Shown piece after piece: positions 17,533 to 27,561 of a stretch of 64,000 nucleotides of DNA. The stretch lies in contig JAHBXE010000015.1 of NCBI GenBank assembly GCA_019636625.1, forward strand, positions 37,996 through 101,995. Reading direction: 5' to 3'. The notes beneath the pieces are model-generated. The model was not told the origin of the DNA, did not search any database, and worked only from the letters and a program-made list of their open reading frames with translations. Source of the stretch: Phycisphaeraceae bacterium (GTDB taxonomy: Bacteria; Planctomycetota; Phycisphaerae; Phycisphaerales; UBA1924). The position numbers and the translations under genes are program-made. Every line of letters begins with the position of its first letter. Within the stretch, counting starts at the first letter, position 1.

Positions 17533-19668
17533 TTACTTCTTGCTCGACAGTGCCTCGGTCAACCCGTACACCAGGTCCGCGCCGGCGGGGATGGTGATCG
17601 ATGAGCCGTCAAAGTCGTTGGTGATCGGCTCGGAGGCGCCACCAAGGTGCTGCGAGAGGAACTGCTCGGTGACCGCGTTGAAGCTCTTGTTGTTCTCGGG
17701 ACGCTGGAAGCCGTGGCCCTCGTCGGGGAAGAGCACGTAGGTCACGGGGATGCCCTTCTTCTGCATCGCGGCGACGATCTGGTCGGCCTCCTGCTGCTTG
17801 ACGCGGGGGTCATTGGCGCCCTGGCCGATGAGCAGCGGGCGGGCGATCCTGTCCACGAAGTTGAGCGGGCTCCGGCTGTCGAGGAACTTGCGTCCCTCGG
17901 GCGTGCGGTGGTCGCCGACGCGGGTGGTGAGCTGGGGCAGGAAGGGGTACCAGTACGGCGGGATGTTCTCGAGGAGCGTGGTGAGGCTCGACGGGCCGAC
18001 GATATCGACGCCGCACGCGAAGACCTCCGGCGTGAAGGTGAGGCCGACGAGCGTGGCGTACCCGCCGTAGCTGCCGCCCATGATGCCCACGCGGTCCTTC
18101 TTCGCGATCTTCTGATCAACGGCCCAGTTGACGGCGTCGATGAGGTCGTCGTGCATCTTGCCGGCCCACTGCCCGTCCCCGGCGTTGATGAAGCTCTTGC
18201 CGAACCCGGTGGACCCGCGGTAGTTCACGCTCAGGACGGCGTAGCCGCGGTTGGCGAGCCACTGGTGGTAGGGGTTGTAGCCCCAGGCATCACGGGCCCA
18301 CGGTCCGCCGTGGACCATGAGGACCATGGGGATCGGCCCGGCGTCGGGCCGGCCGTCGTTGTTCCGGTCGTACTGCGTGGGAACCGTGAGGTAGCTCACC
18401 AGGTTCAACCCGTCGCGGCTCGTGATGACCACCGGCGTCATGCGCGAGAGCGGCATCGTCTCGAGCTTGGGCTGGTTCGAGAAGAGGTACTCCGCCTTCT
18501 TCGCCGCCCGGTCGTAGACGTAGTACCGGATCGGGCCGTTGTCCGGGCGGAAGGCCACGGTCCAGCGCGTGTCGTTCTGCGAACGGCCGGAGACGATGAC
18601 ATCGCCCTCGGCCGTCTTCTGCAGGACTTCGATATCCGGGCGGATGGTGTCGTCGACGAAGACCCAGCGCTCGCGGTCGTAGTTGAACGACACGGCCTGG
18701 ACCTTGCCGGTCTCGGGATGCGCGATGGATCCGCTGACGTCGGCCTTGGCGTCTTCCGCCAGGACCGTCTTCGCGCCGGAGGCCATGTCAACCGCGATGA
18801 GCGCCGCCGTGTTCCGGCCCCGGGTCTCGGTCCAGTAGAGCGTCTTGCCGGACGCGTCGAAGCCCGCGGGCCGGGTCGTCATCGAGTCTTCCTGGGGGAT
18901 GGTCTCGCTGAACGCGAAGCCGCCCTTGCCGTCGGCCTTGAGCAGGTTCATGGACCCGTCGCGCTGCGTCTGCATGGCCAGGCGAATGGTGAAGTCGTCG
19001 TCCACGAGGAAGCCGTCGTACTCGTCGTTCTTCTGCACCAGCGTGAGCTCGCCGGTCTTGATGTTGCAGCGGTAGAGGTCGTGGTGGCGCGGGTTCCGGT
19101 TGTTCAGGCCGATCAGGATGACATCAGGGAAGCGCTTGGAGATGTGCTCGATTTCGGCGCGCGGCCGGAGCGGGCGGCCGTCGGGCATGGTGATCGGCTT
19201 GCCGTCGGGCCCCTTGATCTCCGTAAAGGGTGTCAGGTCCTTGGCCGGTCCGCCCTGGGGGTTGACGGCGAACACCTTCCAGTTCTCATCCCCGCCCTCG
19301 TCCTGCATATACAGGATCATGCCGTTGTACGCCCACTGGTACTGGCGGATGCCGCGGCGCTTGTCGGCGGTGATGCATCGGCCGGCCTTGACGTCGGCGA
19401 CGGGCGCGACCCAGATGTTCATGACGCCCTCGTTCGGCGCCAGCCAGGAGATGGTCTGGCCGTCCGGGCTGATCGTCACGCGCGACCGCTCCGGGTTCCC
19501 GAAGAGCACCTCGCGCGGGATGAGCGGCGTGGCCTTGATCGCCTCGTTGGGACGGTTCTTGACGATCTCACCCTCGAAGGTCATTTGACCCTCCGGCTTG
19601 GCGGGCTGGCTTTGAGCCAGAACCGGTGCAGCGATCGCGGCGAGACACATGAAGGCAATGCGCGTCAT
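17533..19668 (-). CDS. Exported S9-family prolyl oligopeptidase/acylaminoacyl peptidase
   Basis: 711 residues. Signal peptide MTRIAFMCLAAIAAPVLAQ, then a WD40-like propeller (residues about 60-430), then the alpha/beta-hydrolase domain. The catalytic triad is complete: S533 in GGSYGGY, D620 in GANDPRVK and H652 in DEGHGF. Such enzymes cut small peptides that can pass the propeller. The ATG at 19668 has AGGAG upstream. The VTT membrane gene ends 96 bases upstream on the same strand and may be cotranscribed. No dockerin tag is present, unlike the proteases at the right end of the window. Confidence 0.9.
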   Translation of the reverse strand: MTRIAFMCLAAIAAPVLAQSQPAKPEGQMTFEGEIVKNRPNEAIKATPLIPREVLFGNPERSRVTISPDGQTISWLAPNEGVMNIWVAPVADVKAGRCITADKRRGIRQYQWAYNGMILYMQDEGGDENWKVFAVNPQGGPAKDLTPFTEIKGPDGKPITMPDGRPLRPRAEIEHISKRFPDVILIGLNNRNPRHHDLYRCNIKTGELTLVQKNDEYDGFLVDDDFTIRLAMQTQRDGSMNLLKADGKGGFAFSETIPQEDSMTTRPAGFDASGKTLYWTETRGRNTAALIAVDMASGAKTVLAEDAKADVSGSIAHPETGKVQAVSFNYDRERWVFVDDTIRPDIEVLQKTAEGDVIVSGRSQNDTRWTVAFRPDNGPIRYYVYDRAAKKAEYLFSNQPKLETMPLSRMTPVVITSRDGLNLVSYLTVPTQYDRNNDGRPDAGPIPMVLMVHGGPWARDAWGYNPYHQWLANRGYAVLSVNYRGSTGFGKSFINAGDGQWAGKMHDDLIDAVNWAVDQKIAKKDRVGIMGGSYGGYATLVGLTFTPEVFACGVDIVGPSSLTTLLENIPPYWYPFLPQLTTRVGDHRTPEGRKFLDSRSPLNFVDRIARPLLIGQGANDPRVKQQEADQIVAAMQKKGIPVTYVLFPDEGHGFQRPENNKSFNAVTEQFLSQHLGGASEPITNDFDGSSITIPAGADLVYGLTEALSSKK

Positions 19669-19764
19669 TCCCTGGGCTCCTGGTGCGCGGCTCCGCTGGT
19701 GGTGGCCGCGGTGGACAAGTTTATGCCCCCGTCGAAGCCGCTCTTGTTTTCGGTGGTCGTACGG

Positions 19765-20646
19765 CTACGCTGGCGCGTCGGAGGCGCCGTTGGCCGCCTT
19801 GTGAATGGCCTTGTTGGCCAGGTGCCCGACGATGACGACGACAAGCACGGCCACGCCGAGTCCAACACCAACGACCCACCCGGGCGCGGCCTTGCTCAGG
19901 TCGTCCTTGGAGAACTCCTTGAGACCGGCGCCGATCGCCACGGCGAGCGTGCTCCGCGGGGCCATGCCGATGATCGTGCCGAGAATGAATGGAACGCGCG
20001 GAACCTTGACCGACGCCATGACGACGTTGGTCAGGGCGAAAGGGGAGTTGGGTGGAACGCGCAGGAGGGCGACCATCCCAAGGGTCCGCCAGAAGCCTGG
20101 CGTAATCTCCACCGGCCCTCCGCCCACGCGGGTGCCGATGAGCGCATCGCGCACGGCACGCCACTTGGGCTTTTCGTCGAGAAGCTTCATCACGCGGTCA
20201 CCCGAGGCACGCGCGGCGAGTTCGTACCCGATGATCGCTCCGCCCGCGAAGCCGAGCAACGCGGCGGGAGCGCCGATCGCGAGCCCGAAGGCGTACCCGC
20301 CGAGGGCGGACTGCGCGTAGGTGGGAAGCAGCGCACACCCGGCGGCAAGGGCGAAGGCCGCGACATACGCCGCGACACCGGCGAAGCCGTGCGACTTGAG
20401 CCACGGGCCGATGTTGGTGGTGGCCATGGCGGTGAAGAGCGCGATGGACCCGAGGGGCGGGAGGAACGTGGCCATGAGGCCGAGAACAGCGGTGGGGCCC
20501 AGGCGCTTCAGGAGCGGCGCGCCGGGTAAGGGCCACCCCGCACCCGGCCGCTGTTCGCCGCACGCCGGACATTGCGCGGCGTCGAGCGCATCCTGCATCG
20601 AACGGCGGCACGATGGGCAGGCGGGTGCGGAGGCGGAGGTGGACAT
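19765..20646 (-). CDS. VTT/TVP38-family membrane protein with N-terminal zinc ribbon
   Basis: 293 residues. Residues about 9-32 form a zinc ribbon (CPSC ... CPAC). The rest has five or six hydrophobic segments and the VTT/SNARE-associated features (GYAFGLAIGAPAALLGFAGGAIIGYELAA, then a re-entrant-like RVPPNSPFALTNVVMAS), as in TVP38/TMEM64 and DedA proteins linked to lipid scrambling and membrane homeostasis. The zinc ribbon is an addition to the usual fold. It shares a short upstream region with the divergent MBL-fold gene. Confidence 0.8.
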   Translation of the reverse strand: MSTSASAPACPSCRRSMQDALDAAQCPACGEQRPGAGWPLPGAPLLKRLGPTAVLGLMATFLPPLGSIALFTAMATTNIGPWLKSHGFAGVAAYVAAFALAAGCALLPTYAQSALGGYAFGLAIGAPAALLGFAGGAIIGYELAARASGDRVMKLLDEKPKWRAVRDALIGTRVGGGPVEITPGFWRTLGMVALLRVPPNSPFALTNVVMASVKVPRVPFILGTIIGMAPRSTLAVAIGAGLKEFSKDDLSKAAPGWVVGVGLGVAVLVVVIVGHLANKAIHKAANGASDAPA

Positions 20647-20755
20647 TTCGAGGGAGAGGATAGGAGCACGTGTGCTACACTGAGTCCCGAGGCATCGCGT
20701 GATGCCCGCCCGCCTTTCCGATCGGGCCGACCGCCCGCTCTGGAGACTTGCCCCG

Positions 20756-21694
20756 ATGCTCCCGAAGCCGCCGCCCCGCGATTCCTCTCCGGGCTTCCTC
20801 TACATCCCGCCCTACCGCATCGCCGGCGTGTCCGTCGCGGGCGAAACCACGTCCATCCAGGTCCCGGAGCTGGACATCTGCTTTGACATGGGCGAGTGCC
20901 CGCGGGCGGCGCTGTCGGCCAAGTACGTCGCGATCAGCCACGGGCACATGGACCACGTCGGCGGCCTCGCGTATTACTGCTCGCAGCGCCGGTTCCAGGG
21001 CATGGGCAACGGCACGATCGTGTGCGACGCCCGCATCGCCAGCGCCGTGCAGCGGATGATGGCGGGATTCGTGGACCTCGAGCAGCAACGAACCCCCTAC
21101 GAACTCATCGCGCTGGAGCCGGACCACCAGACCGAAATCAAGCCCAACATCTTCCTGCGCGGCTTCGAGACCGAGCACACCTCGCCCTCGTTCGGGTACG
21201 TGATCGTGGAGAAACGGAGCAAGCTCAAGCCGGAGCTCGCGAACCTGCCGCAGGAGAAGCTCAAGGAACTCAAGGACCGGGGCCAGGAAATCACCCGGAC
21301 ACTGGAAATCCCGCTCATCGCGTACATGGGGGACACGCTGCCAGGGCCCCACCTCGTGCGCAACGATGTCCGCAAGGCCGAGATCATCATCTGCGAGTGC
21401 ACGTTCTTCGAGCCCGACCACCGTGAGCGGGCCAAGGTCGGGATGCACATGCACGTGCACGACATCGCGGAATGGCTGCGGGTGGTCGAGTGCAAGGCGA
21501 TGATCCTGACGCACATTTCCCGCCGGACGCACCTGGGCTACGCCCGCGAACGCCTGGTGGAGATGATCGGGCCCGAGAAGGCCAAGAACGTCTTCCTCCT
21601 GATGGACAACAAGTTCAACCGCGAGCGCTACGAGCAGCAGGAAGTCGCCGCGGGGGTTGTCAAGCCCGTCAAAGAGGCGGGCGCCAAGCGCTGA
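20756..21694 (+). CDS. MBL-fold hydrolase, RNase Z-like
   Basis: 312 residues from the ATG at 20756, where GGAGA lies nine bases upstream; a GTG at 20699 is also in frame. The metallo-beta-lactamase motif ISHGHMDHVGGL (HxHxDH) is present, with later metal ligands in GDTLPGP and ILTHISRRTHL. The layout resembles RNase Z, which trims tRNA 3' ends, but the usual flexible-arm sequence is not clear, so a general phosphodiesterase is possible. TACACT at 20676 may be its -10. dnaA follows about 140 bases downstream. Confidence 0.8.
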   Translation: MLPKPPPRDSSPGFLYIPPYRIAGVSVAGETTSIQVPELDICFDMGECPRAALSAKYVAISHGHMDHVGGLAYYCSQRRFQGMGNGTIVCDARIASAVQRMMAGFVDLEQQRTPYELIALEPDHQTEIKPNIFLRGFETEHTSPSFGYVIVEKRSKLKPELANLPQEKLKELKDRGQEITRTLEIPLIAYMGDTLPGPHLVRNDVRKAEIIICECTFFEPDHRERAKVGMHMHVHDIAEWLRVVECKAMILTHISRRTHLGYARERLVEMIGPEKAKNVFLLMDNKFNRERYEQQEVAAGVVKPVKEAGAKR

Positions 21695-21831
21695 GCGCGT
21701 GATTCCCCGGCGCTGTTCGGCTTCGCGCCGGTTGACAGGCCCCGCGCGGAGGGTTACGTTTGCCCGCCCTCGGAGGTGCCGCGCGTGGTGGCGCGGCGGA
21801 TCGGTGGAGTTCAGACAGAGGCGACGACCCG

Positions 21832-23172
21832 ATGCCCGATTCGGACGCCCGCTTGTGGGCGCAGATGCTCGCGCACGTGCAGGCCCATCACCCCGGCCTG
21901 TGGCGGCACTGGTTTGACCAGATTGGCTGGTTGGGGTTTCACGGCGGCGTCCTCCGCCTCCGCGTCAGCGAGCCCCTGCAGCGCAACTACCTGCGCAGCA
22001 ACGGGACCGAGGCCTTCGAGGATGCGGCGCGGCACGTGACGGGGCACCTGGTCACCGTCCGATTCGTCGGCGACGGCGATGAAGAGGACTTCGCCCAGGG
22101 CCTTTCCGGCGCGGCAAGAAACGGGCACGCGGTGACCCGCAGCGATCTCGTCCTCGACCCCGACAACACGTTCGAGAACTTCGTCGAAGGGCCGGGGAAC
22201 CGCCTGGCCCACGCCGCGGCGCTCGGCGTCGCGGAAAAGCCGGGGTCGTACAACCCCCTGTTCATCTACGGCCGGGTGGGCCTGGGCAAGACCCACCTGC
22301 TGCAGGCCACGTGCCTGCGAATTCTCCAGAACCACCCCGGAACAACGCTCAGCTACGTCTCCTGCGAGGAGTACATGACGCAGTACTTCGCGGCGATGCA
22401 GACGGGCGAGCTGATGGCGTTCCGGCAGAAGTTCCGCGAGGTCGGCGTGCTCGTCATCGACGACATCCACTTCCTGACGAAGCGCGAACGCTCGCAGGAG
22501 GAGTTCTTTCACACCTTCAACAGCCTGTTCGTCGCGGGCAAGCAGATCATCCTGTCCTCCGACGCCGCGCCGGAAGTCATCCCGGACCTCGAAGCGCGCC
22601 TGATCAGCCGGTTCAAGCAGGGCATGGTGGCGGAGCTCGAACCCCCGGACTTTGAAACCCGCGCCGCGATCATCCGGCAGAAGGCGAAGCTGCGCGGCCT
22701 CGCACTCCCGGAGGATGCGGTGCTGCACATCGCGACGTGCGTGGAGAACAACATCCGCGAGATCGAGGGAACCCTGACCTCGCTCCAACTTCTCGCACGG
22801 GTGGAGAAGCGGGCCCCCGACCTGGCCATGGCCCGGGCGGCGGTGGGAGAGCCGCAAGGGGGCCATCTCGGCGAGGTCACGTTTCACATCATCACCTCGG
22901 CGGTAACGGAGTTCTTCAACGCCAAGCTCACCGACCTCCAATCCAAGAAGCGGCACCGCTCGATCACCGTGCCTCGCCAGGTATGCATGTACCTGATGAA
23001 GCACAACACGCGGCACTCGCTGCAGGAAATCGGCGGTTACTTCGGCGGGCGCGATCACACGACGGTCATCCACGCGATCGAGAAGGTGCAGGAACTGCGA
23101 TCAACGGACCCGACCTTCGACGAACAACTGAAGAAACTCCAAGAACAGATCAATAAGCACAAGCGGTTGTAG
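21832..23172 (+). CDS. dnaA: Chromosomal replication initiator protein DnaA
   Basis: 446 residues from the ATG at 21832 (AGAGG ten bases upstream). Domain I (about 1-75) interacts with helicase; the linker is short. The AAA+ domain has Walker A GRVGLGKTH and Walker B VLVIDDIHFL. The C-terminal DNA-binding domain carries the DnaA-box signature (RHSLQEIGGYFGGRDHTTVIHA). The Walker A motif begins with Arg in place of the common Gly. It binds DnaA boxes and opens the origin; candidate boxes lie immediately downstream. dnaN and recF are not adjacent, so the usual dnaA operon is broken up. Confidence 0.97.
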   Translation: MPDSDARLWAQMLAHVQAHHPGLWRHWFDQIGWLGFHGGVLRLRVSEPLQRNYLRSNGTEAFEDAARHVTGHLVTVRFVGDGDEEDFAQGLSGAARNGHAVTRSDLVLDPDNTFENFVEGPGNRLAHAAALGVAEKPGSYNPLFIYGRVGLGKTHLLQATCLRILQNHPGTTLSYVSCEEYMTQYFAAMQTGELMAFRQKFREVGVLVIDDIHFLTKRERSQEEFFHTFNSLFVAGKQIILSSDAAPEVIPDLEARLISRFKQGMVAELEPPDFETRAAIIRQKAKLRGLALPEDAVLHIATCVENNIREIEGTLTSLQLLARVEKRAPDLAMARAAVGEPQGGHLGEVTFHIITSAVTEFFNAKLTDLQSKKRHRSITVPRQVCMYLMKHNTRHSLQEIGGYFGGRDHTTVIHAIEKVQELRSTDPTFDEQLKKLQEQINKHKRL

Positions 23173-23523
23173 GTGCCGCCGGCTTCTCCCCATTGGGCTG
23201 GGGAGCGATTGTGGATAAGTCGTGTGGTTCGCCTGTCGGCATCCTTCGGGAACACTTGTGGACAACTCGACTGTTGCGGTCGGAGTCCGCTGTCGGTTGA
23301 GCCGTCGGTCGTGATGCCGGCTTCCTGCGGTTGGCACGAACTGTCGGCACGACTGACCTTGCAACAGTCAATCGACAGCTTGTCCGGAGCCTTCCTGCCG
23401 TCGTAAGTCGTTGTGTATCAGTTGTTTGCGTGATGATTCCTGCTTTGATGCACATCCCGACAGGGCTTCTTAGAACCCTCTGCAATTCAGTTCTTTGAAT
23501 TGATAGAAAGAGACCCAATCTGC
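23173..23523. other. Candidate replication origin (oriC)
   Basis: A 351-base gap between dnaA and mutM. It holds one perfect DnaA box (TGTGGATAA, 23210-23218) and one with a single mismatch (TGTGGACAA, 23257-23265). TGTCGG occurs three times (23234, 23291, 23342). A weaker box-like TGTGTATCA is at 23412. An AT-rich stretch at about 23483-23518 could be the unwinding element. No gene is supported here. Confidence 0.55.
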
Positions 23524-24471
23524 CTACTTGGCGACCTTCCCGGATCTCGTCTGAGATCTGATCCGTTCCATCCCTCCAGACTGTGGAAAACTCGTGGGTT
23601 TCTGCTTTGGCCGAATCGGCTGACACGCCGGGCAGTAGACCGTAGTTCGCTGGGCGATGGTGGCGGATTTCAGCGTTTTCCCGCACGTCAAGCACGGTTG
23701 TCCTCCGCGTCCGTAGACCCGATGCAGCGTCTGGGCCTCTCCGGGTGCTCCAGAGGCATCCCGGTAGTCGCGAAGGGTGCTGCCTCGGGCGGAAATCGCG
23801 GCGGCGAGGATGGACCTGATGGCCGCGGCGAGGAGAGACCATTCGTGGGCGCGAATGGAGTTGCCCGGTCGTCGGGGATTGATGGCGGCGCGATGCAGCG
23901 CCTCATCGGCGTAGATGTTCCCCACACCGGCGAGCACCGTTTGATCAAGGAGGACCGCCTTGATGCAGCTCGTGGATGATCCGGCGTTGGCGGCGAGGGC
24001 CTCGTCGGAGATGGAGAGCGCATCGGGTCCGAGCGCGGCCCAGTGGGCATTCAGGCCCGAGTGACTGGGAAGGAAGCGGAGGCCACCGAATCGGCGGGGG
24101 TCGTGAAACAGCAGCTCGCGGTTGTCGTCGAGAACCCAGCGGAGGTGCACGTGCGCGCCGGGGGCGCCGTTGTTGAGAAGCAGGCCGCCGGTCATGCCGA
24201 GTTGAACGATCAAGCAGCGGCCATCGGCGCTCAGGATGGCCATCTGCTTCCCATGCCGACGGAGCGCCTGGATCCGTGCGCCGACAAGCAGGTGCGTCGG
24301 CGCGGCGGGCTGGGGGCGGCGCATCGAGCGGGAGCGGGAGAAGCCGGCCGGCGGGTCGCCGGGGAGGATCAGGATGTCGCGCCGGTGGAGCGTGGCGGTG
24401 GTAAACGTGCGGCCCAGGAGGAGGGGCTCCAAGCTCTGGCGGAGGGTTTCAACCTCGGGCAGTTCGGGCAC
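23524..24471 (-). CDS. mutM: Formamidopyrimidine-DNA glycosylase
   Basis: 315 residues from a GTG at 24471. The N-terminus PELPEVETL supplies the catalytic proline and glutamate after Met removal. The helix-two-turn-helix region (KAVLLDQTVLAGVGNIYADEAL) and a C-terminal zinc finger (Cys-x2-Cys-x16-Cys-x2-Cys) are intact. It removes 8-oxoguanine and nicks the strand. There is a short insertion near residues 40-60 and a basic tail after the zinc finger, making it about 40 residues longer than usual. It is third in a tatC-tadA-mutM cluster but also has its own -10. Confidence 0.95.
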   Translation of the reverse strand: MPELPEVETLRQSLEPLLLGRTFTTATLHRRDILILPGDPPAGFSRSRSMRRPQPAAPTHLLVGARIQALRRHGKQMAILSADGRCLIVQLGMTGGLLLNNGAPGAHVHLRWVLDDNRELLFHDPRRFGGLRFLPSHSGLNAHWAALGPDALSISDEALAANAGSSTSCIKAVLLDQTVLAGVGNIYADEALHRAAINPRRPGNSIRAHEWSLLAAAIRSILAAAISARGSTLRDYRDASGAPGEAQTLHRVYGRGGQPCLTCGKTLKSATIAQRTTVYCPACQPIRPKQKPTSFPQSGGMERIRSQTRSGKVAK

Positions 24472-24483
24472 AGCGCGAGTGTA
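24472..24483 (-). promoter_or_regulatory. Leaderless -10 element of mutM
   Basis: TACACT on the minus strand (24483-24478), six bases, then the GTG start; it lies in the 18-base gap after tadA. Confidence 0.45.
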
Positions 24484-24489
24484 CGGCGG

Positions 24490-26087
<1,598 letters not shown>

Positions 26088-26205
26088 GGGGGGCTGCCGA
26101 GGCGGAGGGTGTCAGGATAGGGGTTCTTGGGGTCAAAAACAGGGTGTCGGGGAGGGGGTTTGGGCGGTTGTGAACCTTCTCGGACGGGCCGCCGAATGAT
26201 GACGG

Positions 26206-26868
26206 ATGGGGGCCCGGAGCGCATCTGGTATGGATGGTCAGCGGAGACAGCAGGTGGAAGGCACGGAAACGGGCACGCTGATGCTTGACGTCGCGGCGGC
26301 CGTCCGCGGGGATGCGGACGCGGTGCAGCGCGTGTGGATGGAGAACAGGCGGTGGGTCGCCGCCGTCATCCTTGCGCACAAGCCGCGCGAGGCCGAGCTG
26401 GAGGACCTGCTTCAGGATGTGGCCATGACGTTTGTCCGGACAATCGGCAAGCTTCGGGACCAGGCGACGCTCAAGCCGTGGCTGCGGACGGTGGCGATCA
26501 ATGCGGCCCGGGCGGCGGGCCGGACGACCAAGCGGCGGCGGCGGGTGATGGGCCCGCGGGTGGAGGATGTGGAGCCGGGATTGCACGGGGAAAGGGCGGA
26601 GACGTCCGGCGCGGCGGAAGCGGTGGCGCAGGGGGAGCAGGCGGGCCGGTTGACACGCCTGGCGGCGACGCTGCCCGACGGTTACCGGGAACCGCTGATC
26701 CTCAAGTGTGTGCGCGGGATGAGTTACCGGCAGATCGGCGAACTGATGGGGCTGCCGGAGACGACGATCGAAACCAGGATCGCGCGTGGGCGGAAAATGC
26801 TGAGGGAGCTGGCGAGTCAGGAACGCCAGCCGATCACGGGGGACGCAGGTCAGGAAGGTGTGCGATGA
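26206..26868 (+). CDS. ECF-type RNA polymerase sigma factor
   Basis: 220 residues. Region 2 (EDLLQDVAMTFVRTIGKL, then KPWLRTVAINAARAAGR) and region 4 (LPDGYREPLILKCVRGMSYRQIGELMG, then TTIETRIARGRKMLREL) are clear. The linker is longer than in minimal ECF factors. Starts at 26206 or 26230 are both possible. The stop overlaps the ATG of a putative anti-sigma factor, and a PDZ protein follows, a layout typical of envelope-stress regulons. Confidence 0.9.
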   Translation: MGARSASGMDGQRRQQVEGTETGTLMLDVAAAVRGDADAVQRVWMENRRWVAAVILAHKPREAELEDLLQDVAMTFVRTIGKLRDQATLKPWLRTVAINAARAAGRTTKRRRRVMGPRVEDVEPGLHGERAETSGAAEAVAQGEQAGRLTRLAATLPDGYREPLILKCVRGMSYRQIGELMGLPETTIETRIARGRKMLRELASQERQPITGDAGQEGVR

Positions 26869-27506
26869 ACGAGCAACCAATGAACAGGACAGACCCGGAG
26901 TTGTTGATCAGCCGGATCGTGGACGGGGAGGCAACGCCGACGGACTGGGCCGCGTTCCGCGCCCAGGCGGAGCGGGACGCTTCCCTGTGGCGCGAACTGG
27001 CAGAGGCGCAGCGGGCGCAGGCGGAACTGTCGATGGAGGTCGCCTCGGCGCTGTCGGTCGTCAACGCGGTGGATGTGCCCGTGCACACGGAGATGGTGCG
27101 CCGGATGTCGGACCGGTTCCGGCAGGTGGGGATGTGGGGCGGGTGGCTGGCCGCGGCGTGCGTGGGGTTGATGTGGGCGGGCGGGCAGCGGACGGGCGGC
27201 TCGGGAACGGGGCAGGAGGCGGGCTTGGTGTCGGGCCTCACGCCGGCCTCGGCGCTGCAGGCGTACCTGGACCAGGGGCAGACGACCGGGAGGGTCATCG
27301 GCGAGTTGCCGGAAAAACTGCTGATCCGCGCGGAGCCGGTGACGGACGCGGACGGGACGAGCATCACAGGGTACAACATTGTGTACGTTCGGCAGATCAT
27401 GGAGCGGACGCTGGTGAAGGACCTGTACCGTTTCGGCGGCGCCGATGAGGCGGGGCAGCCGAGGGCGGTGCGGGTGGACTTGCGGCCCGCGGGTCGGCCG
27501 ATGTGA
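26865..27506 (+). CDS. Probable membrane-bound anti-sigma factor
   Basis: 213 residues from an ATG overlapping the sigma-factor stop. The N-terminal 65 residues (ELLISRIVDGEATPTDWAAFRAQAERD) look like a short anti-sigma domain, but the zinc-binding His-x3-Cys-x2-Cys motif is absent. One membrane segment lies near residues 88-105 (GGWLAAACVGLMWAGG), leaving a C-terminal domain of about 100 residues outside. Assignment rests on gene order and topology more than on motif. The next gene is a secreted PDZ protein with its own Shine-Dalgarno. Confidence 0.7.
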   Translation: MNEQPMNRTDPELLISRIVDGEATPTDWAAFRAQAERDASLWRELAEAQRAQAELSMEVASALSVVNAVDVPVHTEMVRRMSDRFRQVGMWGGWLAAACVGLMWAGGQRTGGSGTGQEAGLVSGLTPASALQAYLDQGQTTGRVIGELPEKLLIRAEPVTDADGTSITGYNIVYVRQIMERTLVKDLYRFGGADEAGQPRAVRVDLRPAGRPM

Positions 27507-27561
27507 GTGGGGCAGCGGGGCCCGTGTTGAGTCAGGACAACATTGGCAAGGAGTACGTGGT

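Noticed and set aside
17647..20529. 960-codon open frame on the plus strand
   Set aside because: It lies antisense to the S9 peptidase and the VTT protein, both with clear motifs and triads; its composition is Arg/Val/Ala/Asp-rich as expected for a GC-rich shadow frame.
23150..23842. 230-codon minus-strand frame across the candidate origin
   Set aside because: Shifted relative to mutM at its right end and crosses the DnaA boxes; no protein features.
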